Shown: positions 8,193 through 19,328, counted from the stretch's first letter. The stretch is 64,000 bases of DNA from Dickeya aquatica (GCF_900095885.1 NZ_LT615367.1:2294001-2358000), one strand, 5' to 3'. Notes: generated by a model from the letters alone, not told the origin. Program-made: numbers and translations.

Positions 8193-10109
8193 TTACTCCT
8201 TTTTGGTGGCTGAACGCGCGGTGCGACGCTTGCGCCCGGCCGGTTTTGCCGGTGGCAGCCCGCGAAAAGCATGGATATTACCACCGGTCCGGGCCTGATG
8301 AATCAGCTCATATAATGATTGCGTCAACGGTTGCATGAAATCCTGATAACGACACCGTTTTTCGCTTATCTGTGTCAGCGTGGCTTCCCAGTGCGCCGTC
8401 ATGTCTGGCTGGGTAGCCATCGGCGGTAATGCGTGAATCAACGCTTTACCGGTTTCTGTCGCATGAATATAGCGCCCTTTTTTCGCTAAAAACGCGCGTT
8501 TAAACAACAATTCAATAATACCCGCGCGCGTCGCCTCCGTCCCCAGACCATCGGTATCACGCAGGATTTTCTTCAGCGCTTTATCCTGTACAAAGCGCGC
8601 AATACCGGTCATGGCTGAAAGCAGTGTCGCATCGGTAAACGGCCGGGGCGGCTGAGTCTGGCGAGCCACCACCTCACCCCGCTCACACAATAACACCTCA
8701 CTTTTTGCCACCACCGGCAATGGCGTCCCTTCATTCTCTTCGTCGCGCTCCTTGCTACCGAGTAAAGCCCGCCACCCTGCCTCCGCCAAAAACCGGGCCC
8801 TGGCGACAAATTTTCCCCCGGCTATCTCCAGCTCGATAACACATTTGCGAAACACGGCATCGGCGCAAAATTGCATCAGGTACTGCCGGGCAATCAACCC
8901 GTAGATCTGGCTTTCTGACTCACTGAGTACGGTGCGGGTACTGCGAGCTGTCGGGATAATTGCGTGGTGGGCATCAACTTTGCTGTCATCCCAACAACGA
9001 TGACGTCTTGATGAATCAACCGCCGGTTGCGGCAACAGACCGGGTTGATGCACGGCTATCGCATCCAGCACTGCCTGACGCCCGGCAAAATGCTCCTCTG
9101 GCAGGTAACGGCAGTCAGATCGTGGATAGGTTATCAGTTTGTGGGTTTCATACAGTCGCTGACAGATATCCAGCACCTGCTGGGCGCTGAGCGCAAAACG
9201 TCTGGCCGCTTCAATCTGCAAGACCGACAGTGAGTACGGCAACGGTGCCACATCGGACTCGCGCTTATCGCTATAGGCCGTGACCGTGGCCGGTTGCCCT
9301 TCAATACGTTTAACCACATGCTCGGCCAGCGGCCGATGCAGCAAACGCCCCTCTTCATCCTGATAAGGTTCACAGGACTCGCTGGGTTGCCACAACGCGG
9401 TAAAACGCTCACCCGCCGGGGTGAGGACATGCGCCTTCACTTCGAAATAATCTCGGGGGATAAAGTGCGCTATCTCTTCATCGCGGCGTACCACCAGCCC
9501 CAATACCGGCGTCTGTACCCGCCCCACAGACAGCACACCCTGGTAACCCGCCTGTTGCCCAAGCAGGGTATAGGCACGGGTCATGTTGATACCGTATAAC
9601 CAATCGGCGCGTGAACGGGCGAGTGCTGACACACTGAGCGGGATGAATTCTCGGTTCTCCCGCAGCCGGGTGATGGCTCGCTCCACCGCCTGCGGATTGA
9701 GGTCATTGACCAGGCAGCGACGCGCCTGCTGGCGTTTGGTTTCCGGCAGCGCCAGATATTTCAGCACCTCATCAACCAACAGCTGCCCTTCTCTGTCTGG
9801 GTCTCCGGCGTGAATAACCTCATCGGCCTTCGCCAGTAATGTTTTGATGACCGAGAGCTGTTTACTGACTTGCGCGCGTGGCTGTAAACGCCACTCCTGC
9901 GGCACGATGGGTAAATCCGCCAGCGACCAGCGCGCATAACGGGCGTCATAGGCATCCGGCTGTGCCTGCTCCAGCAAATGGCCGACACACCACGTCACCA
10001 CATCCCGTTCGCCACAACGGATGAATCCGTCATGGCGCTGATGGGGTTTCGGTAACACATCGGCAATGGCGCGTGCCAGACTGGGCTTTTCCGCAATAAA
10101 CAATCGCAT
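8193..10109 (-). CDS. topB: DNA topoisomerase III
   Basis: TopB is a type IA topoisomerase that decatenates single-stranded regions and works with RecQ on recombination intermediates. The 638-residue protein begins [18 protein letters not shown] (TOPRIM), carries the acidic DPDREGQLL triad near residues 100-110, and has the active-site tyrosine in [11 protein letters not shown]. The C-terminus ends in a basic tail rich in R and K. It is about 15 residues shorter than E. coli TopB, all in the tail. It is upstream of and co-directional with ynjH. In E. coli selD lies immediately upstream; here ydjA does. Confidence 0.95.
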   Translation of the reverse strand: MRLFIAEKPSLARAIADVLPKPHQRHDGFIRCGERDVVTWCVGHLLEQAQPDAYDARYARWSLADLPIVPQEWRLQPRAQVSKQLSVIKTLLAKADEVIHAGDPDREGQLLVDEVLKYLALPETKRQQARRCLVNDLNPQAVERAITRLRENREFIPLSVSALARSRADWLYGINMTRAYTLLGQQAGYQGVLSVGRVQTPVLGLVVRRDEEIAHFIPRDYFEVKAHVLTPAGERFTALWQPSESCEPYQDEEGRLLHRPLAEHVVKRIEGQPATVTAYSDKRESDVAPLPYSLSVLQIEAARRFALSAQQVLDICQRLYETHKLITYPRSDCRYLPEEHFAGRQAVLDAIAVHQPGLLPQPAVDSSRRHRCWDDSKVDAHHAIIPTARSTRTVLSESESQIYGLIARQYLMQFCADAVFRKCVIELEIAGGKFVARARFLAEAGWRALLGSKERDEENEGTPLPVVAKSEVLLCERGEVVARQTQPPRPFTDATLLSAMTGIARFVQDKALKKILRDTDGLGTEATRAGIIELLFKRAFLAKKGRYIHATETGKALIHALPPMATQPDMTAHWEATLTQISEKRCRYQDFMQPLTQSLYELIHQARTGGNIHAFRGLPPAKPAGRKRRTARSATKKE

Positions 10110-10185
10110 ATTTCACCGCAAGGCAAAGGCAGAACAGGCCGCCTCCCTGCCAGAGGGAGCGGCCTGATGCACATAAAAACAGAGA

Positions 10186-10737
10186 TTAGAAATAGCTGAC
10201 AAATTTTGCGCTATCCACCGCCGTAACAGCGGCAGACGCTTTAAGCTGAGGTGTACCGAGGTAAAGAAAGCCAACAATTTCATCGCGTTCACGACAACCA
10301 AAAGCCTCTCGCACCAGCGGGTGATGCGTCCAGGCACCGCTACGCCAGATGCCATTGAAACCCTGCGCCAGTGCGGCCATCTGCATGGCCTGCACCGCGC
10401 ACCCCGCCGAGACCACCTGCTCCCAATGCGGCACTTTCGGATTGTCTTCGCAGTGCGCGATAACCGTGATAATCATCGGTGCACGAAACGGTGCCTGACG
10501 CGCTTTTTCCTGCGCCGCGTCATCCAGTTTGTCGTGCAAGGACGCCTTAACCAGCAGGTCACTAAAACGCGCCAGCCCCTCATCCTGAATAATGGAGAAA
10601 CGCCACGGCTGTAACGCGCCATGGTCAGGGGCCCGCAAACCCGCACGTAAAATATTTTCCAGCACATCACCCGCCGGAGCCGGAGCCGCCAGACGGGACG
10701 CAGAACGACGATTTAAGAGCAATTCCAGAGCATCCAT
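10186..10737 (-). CDS. ydjA: Nitroreductase-family protein YdjA
   Basis: A 183-residue minimal nitroreductase-fold flavoprotein (FMN dimer). It begins [16 protein letters not shown], contains the FMN-phosphate-binding RRSASR and [15 protein letters not shown] segments, and ends in the GFLYLGTPQ motif. The physiological substrate is unknown. I start at the ATG at 10737, because the frame extension upstream to 10803 is not conserved and the family starts at MDALE. It is divergent from sppA and is followed after 76 bases by topB; selD is missing from between them. Confidence 0.92.
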   Translation of the reverse strand: MDALELLLNRRSASRLAAPAPAGDVLENILRAGLRAPDHGALQPWRFSIIQDEGLARFSDLLVKASLHDKLDDAAQEKARQAPFRAPMIITVIAHCEDNPKVPHWEQVVSAGCAVQAMQMAALAQGFNGIWRSGAWTHHPLVREAFGCRERDEIVGFLYLGTPQLKASAAVTAVDSAKFVSYF

Positions 10738-10980
10738 CACATCTCTCCTGTCATGAAAATCTGTTGTCGATAAAGGCGGGACGATCGCGCGCAACGGTAG
10801 CACAGGTAGAAGATTTGTTACAAGTTGCCTTCAAGCAGGCCACTGTCTGGCAAGATAAATAGCTGACATTTGTGGCTGCGCTCATTAGGATACCGCTGTG
10901 ATTTACACGACGTTTGCAATCACAAGTCAGAGGTGTAACTCGCACAGTTTAAAAACCGTTTTTCTGTTGATGGAGTGGAC

Positions 10981-12831
10981 ATGCGCACAATGTGGCGAGC
11001 TTTCAGTGGGTTATTCAGGATGACATGGCGTCTGCTGAATTTTATCCGCGAATTTATCCTCAATCTGTTTCTGGTGTTGCTGCTCCTTGTGGGTGTCGGC
11101 ATGTACAGCCAGTTCAAACCCTCGTCGGCTGAACCCGCCAAAGGCGCACTGATGCTCGACTTGACGGGGGTTGTGGTAGACAAACCCTCCGTCAATAATA
11201 AATTGCGTCAGTTTGGCCGTGAATTTTTCGGTGTCTCCGCCAGCAAGCATCAAGAGAACGCCCTGTTTGATATTGTTGACAGCATTCGTCAGGCGAAAGA
11301 TGACAGCAATATCACCGGAATGGTGATGGACTTGTCGGATTTTGTCGGTGCGGACCAGCCTTCGCTGCAATATCTGGGCAAAGCGCTGCGTGAATTCCGC
11401 GATGCAGGCAAACCCATTTTTGCGCTTGGTGATAACTTTACCCAGTCGCAATATTATCTGGCCAGCTTTGCCAATAAAATCTACCTGACGTCTCAGGGTA
11501 CGGTTGACCTGCACGGTATTGCCACCAGCAACCTCTACTACAAGACATTGCTGGATAACCTGAACATCTCAACACATATCTTCCGCGTGGGTACTTATAA
11601 GTCCGCTGTCGAACCCTTCATCCGTGATGATATGTCTTCTGCGGCTCGTGAGGCTGACAACCGCTGGCTCTCCTCATTATGGCAGCACTATCTCGATACG
11701 GTTGCAGCCAATCGCCAGATAACGCCTCAGCAGCTTTTCCCCGGAGCAGACACCCTTCTCAGCAACCTACGCCAGCTTGACGGTGATACCGCCCGTTATG
11801 CGCTGGAAAATAAGCTGGTTGATGAGGTAGCTTCCCGCACGGTTATTGAGCAAACCCTGAGCAAAACGTTTGGCTGGGATGCAAAAAACAAGCACTTCAA
11901 TTTCACCAGTATCTACCACTACACACCTTCCGCCCCGGTAACGGACGAAAATGAAATCGCTGTAGTCTTCGCCAGCGGAACCATCGTTGATGGCAATGAG
12001 ACACCGGGATATGTCGGTGGCGATACCACCGCGGCACAAATCCGTGATGCCCGTCTGGATCCCAAAGTGAAAGCGATCATTGTGCGTGTCAATAGCCCCG
12101 GCGGCAGCGTAACCGCATCCGAGCGAATCCGCGCAGAGCTCATGGCAGCACGAGAAGCGGGAAAACCGGTCGTCGTGTCGATGGGGGCAATGGCGGCATC
12201 CGGAGGTTACTGGATTTCAACACCCGCCAACACCATTATCGCAAGCCCCAGCACGCTGACAGGCTCAATTGGTATTTTTGGTGTGATCACCACCTTTGAA
12301 AATACGCTTGATAGCGTTGGTGTGCATACTGATGGTGTCTCGACGTCACCGTTGGCTGAGTTGTCACAAACCAAAGCGTTATCACCACAAATCAGTCAAA
12401 TGATGCAACTGAGCATTGAGCGCGGTTACCAAAATTTCGTGTCACTGGTCGCTCAGGCGCGCAAGAAAACCCCCCAGGAGATTGATGAAATTGCGCAAGG
12501 CCATGTCTGGATTGGCAGTGATGCCAAAGCGAACGGACTGGTAGACCAGCTAGGCGATTTTGATGACGCCGTGAAAAAAGCATCAGAACTTGCCAAACTG
12601 GATCATTACCAGTTGAGCTGGTTTAGCGAGCAGCAAGATCTGTTTGACGTCATGTTCAGTCAGGTCAGAAGCTCAGTTTACGCCATGCTGCCTGGCGCAT
12701 TACAGGCGATGTTACCTGCACCGGTCGCGCAACTGGCACAAACAGTACACGCGCAAACATCGGTGCTGGATGCATTAAACGATCCTCAAAATCGCTACGC
12801 ACTCTGCCTTAACTGCACGCTGGTGCGCTAA
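10981..12831 (+). CDS. sppA: Signal peptide peptidase SppA (protease IV)
   Basis: SppA is an inner-membrane serine protease that degrades cleaved signal peptides from the periplasmic side. The 616-residue protein has one N-terminal membrane helix (about 25-46) and two tandem S49 domains. The general-base lysine lies in VGTYKSAVEPF of the first domain, and the nucleophile serine in MGAMAASGGYW of the second, the Ser/Lys dyad of the family. The ATG at 10981 gives MRTMWRAFSG, matching the family start, with GGAG just upstream. A strong terminator follows. Confidence 0.95.
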   Translation: MRTMWRAFSGLFRMTWRLLNFIREFILNLFLVLLLLVGVGMYSQFKPSSAEPAKGALMLDLTGVVVDKPSVNNKLRQFGREFFGVSASKHQENALFDIVDSIRQAKDDSNITGMVMDLSDFVGADQPSLQYLGKALREFRDAGKPIFALGDNFTQSQYYLASFANKIYLTSQGTVDLHGIATSNLYYKTLLDNLNISTHIFRVGTYKSAVEPFIRDDMSSAAREADNRWLSSLWQHYLDTVAANRQITPQQLFPGADTLLSNLRQLDGDTARYALENKLVDEVASRTVIEQTLSKTFGWDAKNKHFNFTSIYHYTPSAPVTDENEIAVVFASGTIVDGNETPGYVGGDTTAAQIRDARLDPKVKAIIVRVNSPGGSVTASERIRAELMAAREAGKPVVVSMGAMAASGGYWISTPANTIIASPSTLTGSIGIFGVITTFENTLDSVGVHTDGVSTSPLAELSQTKALSPQISQMMQLSIERGYQNFVSLVAQARKKTPQEIDEIAQGHVWIGSDAKANGLVDQLGDFDDAVKKASELAKLDHYQLSWFSEQQDLFDVMFSQVRSSVYAMLPGALQAMLPAPVAQLAQTVHAQTSVLDALNDPQNRYALCLNCTLVR

Positions 12832-12845
12832 TCACACCCGCACCT

Positions 12846-12872
12846 CAGCCCGGTGAAAGCCGGGCTGTTTTT
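12846..12872 (+). terminator. sppA intrinsic terminator
   Basis: Stem CAGCCCGG/CCGGGCTG with a 6-base loop and five T directly after, 15 bases past the sppA stop codon. Confidence 0.88.
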
Positions 12873-12969
12873 AGTCGGTAAACCTTCTTATAATTTAGCT
12901 TAACCATGTCGACGGTGTTTCATAACATCAGCGGATTGCCCCAACCAACAGAGCACAGCACAACTATCC

Positions 12970-13989
12970 ATGCACAAGAAATCCATTTATGTCGCTTATA
13001 CCGGCGGTACCATCGGTATGCAACGCTCCGAACACGGCTATATTCCGGTTTCAGGCCATCTGCAACAGCAACTGGCGCAAATGCCGGAATTTCATCGTCA
13101 GGAAATGCCTGCGTTTACTATCCATGAGTACACCCCGTTAATTGACTCTTCGGATATGACACCGTCAGACTGGCAATCGATTGCTAACGACATTCAGCAA
13201 CACTACGACCAATACGACGGCTTTGTTATCCTGCATGGTACCGATACGATGGCTTTTACCGCCTCGGCGCTCTCTTTTATGCTGGAGAACTTGTCCAAAC
13301 CGGTTATTGTGACAGGGTCACAAATTCCACTGGCAGAATTGCGCTCTGACGGGCAAACCAATTTGCTCAACGCGCTCTATGTCGCGGCGAATCACCCGGT
13401 CAATGAGGTCAGCCTGTTCTTTAATAACAAGCTGCTGCGCGGAAACCGCACCACCAAAGCGCATGCAGACGGCTTTGATGCGTTTGCCTCTCCCAATTAT
13501 CCGCCGCTGCTCGAGGCCGGGATCCATATTCGCCGTCTGACGCCCGCTTCACCGACGACGACAGATAATACGTTGATCGTGCATCCGATTACGCCTCAGC
13601 CTATCGGCGTGGTCACTATTTATCCCGGCATCTCCGCAGATGTCGTGAGTAACTTCCTGCGCCAGCCGGTAAAGGCTTTGATTTTACGCTCTTATGGTGT
13701 AGGAAACGCACCGCAAAGTTCCGGCTTACTTGAAGAGTTACGGCATGCCTCGGCGCGTGGCATTGTGGTCGTCAATCTGACGCAGTGTATCTCCGGGCGA
13801 GTCAATATGGAGGGTTACGCGACCGGTAATGCATTGGCGCAAGCCGGTGTCATCAGCGGATATGATATGACGGTTGAAGCAGCACTCACGAAACTGCATT
13901 ATCTGTTAAGCAGAAACGATCTCTCGCCGGAGAAAATTCGCCAACTGATGCAACAAAATCTGCGTGGTGAACTGAGCGATAAGGACTGA
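12970..13989 (+). CDS. ansA: L-asparaginase I, cytoplasmic
   Basis: AnsA hydrolyses asparagine to aspartate and ammonia. The 339-residue protein lacks a signal peptide, so it is the low-affinity cytoplasmic type I enzyme. It begins MHKKSIYVAYTGGTIGMQ with the nucleophile Thr in TGGTIG, and carries the second catalytic block HGTDTMAFTASALSFML with its Thr-Asp pair. Alignment with E. coli AnsA is near complete. pncA follows 69 bases later on the same strand, and the two are probably cotranscribed as in E. coli. Confidence 0.95.
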   Translation: MHKKSIYVAYTGGTIGMQRSEHGYIPVSGHLQQQLAQMPEFHRQEMPAFTIHEYTPLIDSSDMTPSDWQSIANDIQQHYDQYDGFVILHGTDTMAFTASALSFMLENLSKPVIVTGSQIPLAELRSDGQTNLLNALYVAANHPVNEVSLFFNNKLLRGNRTTKAHADGFDAFASPNYPPLLEAGIHIRRLTPASPTTTDNTLIVHPITPQPIGVVTIYPGISADVVSNFLRQPVKALILRSYGVGNAPQSSGLLEELRHASARGIVVVNLTQCISGRVNMEGYATGNALAQAGVISGYDMTVEAALTKLHYLLSRNDLSPEKIRQLMQQNLRGELSDKD

Positions 13990-14058
13990 TCGTTTTGCGG
14001 CTATCGCCTATTATTTCAACCATAGCGCCTCATCACCCGTCATCAAGAAGAGCACATC

Positions 14059-14700
14059 ATGAACAGAGCACTATTGCTGGTGGATATTCAAAATGATTTC
14101 TGCTCGGGCGGTGCCCTGGCAGTATCCGGGGGAGATGAGGTGGTAGCGGTAGCCAATCAGGCAATGTATGCCTGCCAGCAGGCGGGAGTGCCCGTCATTG
14201 CCATTCAGGACTGGCACCCCGCCAGCCACCGTAGTTTTGCCATCAATTCAGGCACCAGGGTTGGTGAGGTGGGTGAACTGGAAGGGCTGCCGCAGGTATG
14301 GTGGCCGGTGCACTGTGTACAAAACAGCCCTGGAGCCGACTTACACCCGGAACTGGATCGGAACGCAATCGTATCGGTTATCCACAAAGGCACCTATGAC
14401 GATATTGACAGCTATAGCGCCTTTTTTGACAACGACCACCGCACATGCACAGCACTACATGACTGGCTCCGCGCCAGAAACATCACCCGGCTGAGTATCA
14501 TGGGGCTGGCGACCGATTATTGCGTCAAGTTTACCGTGCTTGATGCACTGGAACTTGAATACCAGACCGAGATTCTGGTTGACGGCTGCCGGGGCGTCAA
14601 TCTGCGCCCCAGAGATAGCCAGCAGGCGCTTGATGTGATGGTCAAGCACGGGGCAACGCTCACTACCCTGCCAAGCTTTATTGCCTCTTTACGCCACTAA
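14059..14700 (+). CDS. pncA: Nicotinamidase/pyrazinamidase
   Basis: PncA deamidates nicotinamide to nicotinate in the NAD salvage cycle. The 213-residue isochorismatase-fold protein shows the catalytic Asp at residue 9 (LLLVDIQNDFCSGG), the lysine in HKGTYDDIDSYS, the nucleophile cysteine in ATDYCVKFT, and the metal-binding DWHPASH. The cis-peptide Val/Ala region preceding the cysteine (MGLATDYC) is intact. It is the second gene after ansA, with AGAG near the start. Confidence 0.95.
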   Translation: MNRALLLVDIQNDFCSGGALAVSGGDEVVAVANQAMYACQQAGVPVIAIQDWHPASHRSFAINSGTRVGEVGELEGLPQVWWPVHCVQNSPGADLHPELDRNAIVSVIHKGTYDDIDSYSAFFDNDHRTCTALHDWLRARNITRLSIMGLATDYCVKFTVLDALELEYQTEILVDGCRGVNLRPRDSQQALDVMVKHGATLTTLPSFIASLRH

Positions 14701-14770
14701 GCACGCATTGATGCACCAATGCAACGCCGTTTAGTCAACCCGATGAATACGGATGTCAACCGCGGTTACC

Positions 14771-15052
14771 TTAGTTTTGTGGTTTCAGTATCGTAATGTT
14801 GAGATTGTCATTGGCAAAACGTTGTTTAAGCTCTTGTTTGCTCTTCATTTCAATCTCACCATGCGTATTGATGGTCATGTGGTCTGCCTCCTGGTTATGA
14901 CGAGCCTGCCATAACATCACCATCTGCAACGCGTTTTCTTTCTGCTGTGTTGTCAGTGCCACCCCATCAGGCCATTTCCCGAGCTCAACCGCCGTTGTCA
15001 GGCGCTGATAAATTTCTGGTGTCATGCTGTTTATCACATCATTCAGTTCCAT
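14771..15052 (-). CDS. yeaC: DUF1315 protein YeaC
   Basis: A 93-residue soluble protein of unknown function, recognised from the conserved stretch YQRLTTAVELGKWPDGVALT and MLWQARHN, shared with E. coli YeaC. It follows msrB by 64 bases on the same strand, as in E. coli, so the two probably form one unit. The last 20 residues diverge. Confidence 0.9.
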   Translation of the reverse strand: MELNDVINSMTPEIYQRLTTAVELGKWPDGVALTTQQKENALQMVMLWQARHNQEADHMTINTHGEIEMKSKQELKQRFANDNLNITILKPQN

Positions 15053-15116
15053 ATTTTCCTGCCTGAAGTCAGATTTTAGCTGAAACGATTCAAGTCAATT
15101 TATCCAATTAGCGAGA

Positions 15117-15533
15117 TTAACCATCAATATGCTGGCCGTCCTGTTCATCGACAAAACGCAGCGACGCGGAATTGACACAATAGCGCTCACCCGTGGTGTC
15201 TTGCGGGCCGTCGGGAAACACATGCCCCAAATGCGCATCACAGTGCCCGCAGCGGATCTCAACCCGATGCATATGATGAGAATCATCATCCAGATAGCGG
15301 ATCGCTTCCTCAGAAACCGGGCGGTCAAAACTGGGCCAACCACAGCCTGAATCATACTTATTATCTGAATAAAATAGCGGCTGCTGGCAACACAGACAGT
15401 GATAAACCCCGGTACGACGGTTGTGCAGTAGTCGGCCGGTGTAAGGGCTTTCCGTTCCACGCTGTTGTGTCACATAGCGCTGTAACTCGGTTAATTCGTC
15501 CAGGTTTGGTTTAAAAGGCGTACTGTTGGTCAT
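15117..15533 (-). CDS. msrB: Methionine-R-sulfoxide reductase B
   Basis: MsrB repairs the R-epimer of oxidised methionine in proteins using thioredoxin. The 138-residue protein has two zinc-binding Cys pairs ([11 protein letters not shown] and [14 protein letters not shown]) and the catalytic cysteine in [13 protein letters not shown]. The signature [11 protein letters not shown] is present. It is divergent from gapA across a 346-base control region and upstream of yeaC. The N-terminus from ATG 15533 is a little longer than needed but fits the family. Confidence 0.95.
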   Translation of the reverse strand: MTNSTPFKPNLDELTELQRYVTQQRGTESPYTGRLLHNRRTGVYHCLCCQQPLFYSDNKYDSGCGWPSFDRPVSEEAIRYLDDDSHHMHRVEIRCGHCDAHLGHVFPDGPQDTTGERYCVNSASLRFVDEQDGQHIDG

Positions 15534-15651
15534 CCGATGCTCACTAAAACATAATTTTCGCCAGAGTGATGAAGCATAATTCTAACAAAAAGTTAACACC
15601 GCCACAGCCTATTTTGGCCTACACTTGGCCCCGTGCAGAGAAGGCATTTTT

Positions 15652-15673
15652 AATTGTGATCACCATCACAATT
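15652..15673. promoter_or_regulatory. CRP-cAMP binding site between msrB and gapA
   Basis: A perfect TGTGA-N6-TCACA core (15655-15670) extends to a 22-base palindrome with AATT on each flank. It lies about 210 bases before gapA and 120 before msrB. E. coli gapA has a CRP-dependent upstream promoter, so control of gapA is the likely role. Confidence 0.8.
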
Positions 15674-15808
15674 ACGTCGCGGACAGGTGTTTCCCGGCCA
15701 GTGCCTCCCCCTATCATTAAGTCAGGCTCTTTAATGAGGCTGATAGTGGTTTATCGCGCAACTGTTGTTCGGAGTTTTGACTTACCGCAATGATTGACAC
15801 GATTCCGC

Positions 15809-15841
15809 TTGACGCTCAGTAAGGTTTTTGTAATTTTACAA
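15809..15841 (+). promoter_or_regulatory. gapA proximal promoter with overlapping palindrome
   Basis: TTGACG (15809-15814), a 16-base spacer and TAATTT (15831-15836) form a sigma-70 promoter about 40 bases before the gapA start codon. A 14-base perfect palindrome TTGTAATTTTACAA (15828-15841) overlaps the -10. It resembles a HexR box (TGTAATTTTATTACA) shortened by three central bases, so a repressor site is possible but unproven. Confidence 0.55.
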
Positions 15842-15867
15842 CCAACCTTTTATTCACAAACCAATAG

Positions 15868-16875
<1,008 letters not shown>

Positions 16876-16897
16876 TGTGGCGATGAGCTGACAGATG

Positions 16898-16923
16898 AAA
16901 GGGCGACGTGGTCGCCCTTTTTT
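16898..16923 (+). terminator. gapA intrinsic terminator
   Basis: Ten-base arms AAAGGGCGAC/GTCGCCCTTT with a 3-base loop and continuing T run. Confidence 0.9.
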
Positions 16924-16965
16924 ATTGGTTGTATTAACGAAGATTCTCAAGGCAACTATCACACC

Positions 16966-17838
16966 ATGAACGAGAACATTTATTCGCTTCCCATCGATAA
17001 CGCAATCACCCCTTACCTGAGCCAGCGCCAGCTAGATCAACTGCCGATTATTGTTGTCGATCACCCCCAGGTTCGTGCCGCTGTTGCACTGCAAGGTGCT
17101 CATCTGTTGAGCTGGCAGCCGACAGGGGAAAAACCGGTACTGTGGCTGAGTGACAATACGCCTTTCGAAACCGGCGTGGCCATTCGCGGTGGTGTGCCCA
17201 TCTGTTTCCCGTGGTTCGGCCCGGCAGCTCAGCCTAATCACGGTTTTGGACGCCTGATGGCGTGGGAATTCACCTCCCACAGTGAGCAGGCTCAGGGCAT
17301 CACACTGACCTTTACACTGCGGGATAACGAGCAAACCCGCGCCAGTTGGCCAAACGCGTTTACCGTGCTGGCCCGTTTTCATTTGAGCGCGCAAGAGTGT
17401 CAGATGGAATTGGAATGCCACGGCGATTACAGCATCACCAGCGCGCTGCATACCTATTTCGAAATTGGTGATATCAACCAAATTCGTATCAGTGGGTTGG
17501 GCGAGCACTTTATCGATAAAGTGAATGATGGCAAAGTCAGCACGCAGCAAGGCGACCTGACATTCGCCGATCGCACTGACCGTATTTATACGCAGCCGTT
17601 ATCCCTCAGCGTAATCGAAGACCCGGCGCTGCAACGCACTATTGAAGTGCGTCACAGCCATAACAGCGATGTCGTCGCCTGGAATCCAGGAGCTGAGCTG
17701 TCGCGCACCATCAGCGATATCACTGACGATGGCTACAAAACGTTTGTCTGCGTCGAAACCGCACATGTCAGCCAGCCGTTTGTGGCGACCACCCATGCAC
17801 CGGCTCGGTTATCTACCGTCATTCGCCTGCGCAAGTAA
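16966..17838 (+). CDS. yeaD: Glucose-6-phosphate 1-epimerase-like protein YeaD
   Basis: A 290-residue galactose-mutarotase-fold protein (D-hexose-6-phosphate epimerase family). It interconverts the alpha and beta anomers of glucose 6-phosphate, which would feed beta-specific Zwf. The conserved segments RGGVPICFPWFGP, NHGFGRLMAWEF and the Glu-containing FVCVETAHV are present. It follows the gapA terminator by about 40 bases on the same strand, the same neighbour as in E. coli. Confidence 0.93.
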   Translation: MNENIYSLPIDNAITPYLSQRQLDQLPIIVVDHPQVRAAVALQGAHLLSWQPTGEKPVLWLSDNTPFETGVAIRGGVPICFPWFGPAAQPNHGFGRLMAWEFTSHSEQAQGITLTFTLRDNEQTRASWPNAFTVLARFHLSAQECQMELECHGDYSITSALHTYFEIGDINQIRISGLGEHFIDKVNDGKVSTQQGDLTFADRTDRIYTQPLSLSVIEDPALQRTIEVRHSHNSDVVAWNPGAELSRTISDITDDGYKTFVCVETAHVSQPFVATTHAPARLSTVIRLRK

Positions 17839-17847
17839 TGCGTTGAC

Positions 17848-17886
17848 CGGTGGCATGATGACGGCTTACCCGGCATCATGCCACCG
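17848..17886. repeat. Inverted repeat between convergent yeaD and yeaE
   Basis: Perfect 13-base arms CGGTGGCATGATG (17848-17860) and CATCATGCCACCG (17874-17886) with a 13-base loop. No T run adjoins on either strand. Its position between two gene ends suggests a shared 3' stem protecting or ending both transcripts. Confidence 0.6.
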
Positions 17887-17920
17887 AACACATGCCGCCA
17901 TCAGCACAATATGTTACATG

Positions 17921-18772
17921 TTACACCACATCCAGTGGTTGTTTACTGCGTGGTGCAGGGTATGCCCTGTCCAGGCAGGCTATCTCTTCTTGTGACAACG
18001 TCACACTCAAGGCGGCCGCATTCTGCTCTACGTGTGCCAGTGAGCTCGCTTTAGGAATGGCAATGACACCTGACTGACGGATGACCCATGCCAGCAGCAC
18101 CTGTGCGGGCATCAGGCCACGTTGCCGGGCGATGTCAATGACACTCGGGTGATTCATTAAGTCATGACTCAGCTGTCCGGCCTGAGCCAGCGGGCAATAC
18201 GCCATCACAGGCATATGACGCTGTTGGCACCAGGGCAGCAGATCGTATTCAATCCCTCTTGACCCTAAATGATACAACACCTGATTGGTCTGGCACTGCT
18301 CTGCGCCCCTGTAGCCCCAAAGCTCTGCCATATCCGCCATATCCAGATTAGACACCCCCCAGTGGCCTATTTTCCCTGACTGGCAGAGTGTTTCCATCGC
18401 TGAAATGGTGTCTGGTAACGGTATACCGCCGCGCCAGTGCAGCAGATATAAATCGATGCGTTCGGTCTGCAACCGCTTCAGGCTGCCTTCACAGGCGGCT
18501 ATCGCCCGCGCCCCGCCTGCATTATGCGGATAGACTTTTGATACCAGATAAACCCGCTCCCGACGGCCTCGTATCGCCTCACCAACAACCTGCTCTGCCC
18601 TGCCATCTGCATACATTTCAGCGGTATCGATCAGCGTCATACCAAGATCAATCCCCGCCTGTAATGCCCTCACCTCATTGCGCCATTGTTGAGCATGCTC
18701 TCCCATAAACCAGGTTCCCTGGCCTATCGCCGCAACGGTTGTGCCATGCGTAAACATCACCTGTTTTCTCAT
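17921..18772 (-). CDS. yeaE: Aldo/keto reductase YeaE
   Basis: A 283-residue NADPH-dependent aldo/keto reductase; E. coli YeaE reduces methylglyoxal. The catalytic tetrad is visible as Asp in TLIDTAEMYADG, Tyr in the same segment, Lys in VYLVSKVYP and His in LYLLHWRG. The phosphate-binding IPKASS region lies near the C-terminus. I start at the ATG at 18772, which follows AGGAGG at ideal spacing, rather than the longer frame from 18832. mipA, the next gene in E. coli, is not present. Confidence 0.93.
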   Translation of the reverse strand: MRKQVMFTHGTTVAAIGQGTWFMGEHAQQWRNEVRALQAGIDLGMTLIDTAEMYADGRAEQVVGEAIRGRRERVYLVSKVYPHNAGGARAIAACEGSLKRLQTERIDLYLLHWRGGIPLPDTISAMETLCQSGKIGHWGVSNLDMADMAELWGYRGAEQCQTNQVLYHLGSRGIEYDLLPWCQQRHMPVMAYCPLAQAGQLSHDLMNHPSVIDIARQRGLMPAQVLLAWVIRQSGVIAIPKASSLAHVEQNAAALSVTLSQEEIACLDRAYPAPRSKQPLDVV

Positions 18773-19236
18773 TATCACCTCCTGCTTTGCCTGGTGTAAC
18801 GAACAGCTATCGCACTGTTTATGGGCAAACACACCAAGGCTGCACTTTTTTCATGCGGCATATCGACAAATGCAGTGCATAGGCGGTGATAAATCAACGG
18901 CTTCATGCGTTGCCCTGATGTCACACCACTCAGCCACGGTGTGAAATGCCATTACGTTAACCAGAGCGTTGATGGTTCCCACGTTACTATCGGCTAAATA
19001 CGCTATCGGAGAGCGTTGTTATATCGTCACAGCCGCAAAGCAATGTACAGCAGGTAATGCCACCTTTTTACCCCGCGCTGCATCACATTACTGCAAAAGA
19101 AACATAAGTTATAACGCTTTAATCTGCCCACTGACACACCGCGTCTGACACGGGCTGGCAGGGCATTTTGCCGGTTGTCGCCGAAGTGAGTCATTGAAAT
19201 ATCTTAAAATTACGAGCCAAGAATAGAGGAAATTTT
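18773..19236. other. Long intergenic region upstream of yeaGH
   Basis: Between yeaE and the next candidate feature there is no convincing gene. It probably holds the yeaE promoter and enhancer DNA for the sigma-54 promoter downstream. I looked for NtrC sites (GCAC-N5-7-GTGC) and found none that is convincing. Confidence 0.4.
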
Positions 19237-19281
19237 ATGGATGCAAACTACGCTTTAAACAAGGATGTGGATTTCAACTGA
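19237..19281 (+). CDS. Possible 14-residue leader peptide
   Basis: A 15-codon frame encodes MDANYALNKDVDFN, behind AGAGGA at a 6-base spacing. It lies about 48 bases before the yeaG sigma-54 promoter, so it would be read from an earlier promoter. The peptide is acidic, with no membrane segment and no recognised family. The good ribosome-binding site is the main support; it may be chance. Confidence 0.25.
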   Translation: MDANYALNKDVDFN

Positions 19282-19328
19282 ACATGCTCAGGTGCGGTTT
19301 GCCCGCCCTGCCCCAGATACCATGAAGT

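Noticed and set aside
19150..19180. A second sigma-54-like sequence TGGCAGGGCATTTTGC
   Set aside because: The GG-to-GC spacing is one base too long; the site at 19329-19344 has exact spacing.
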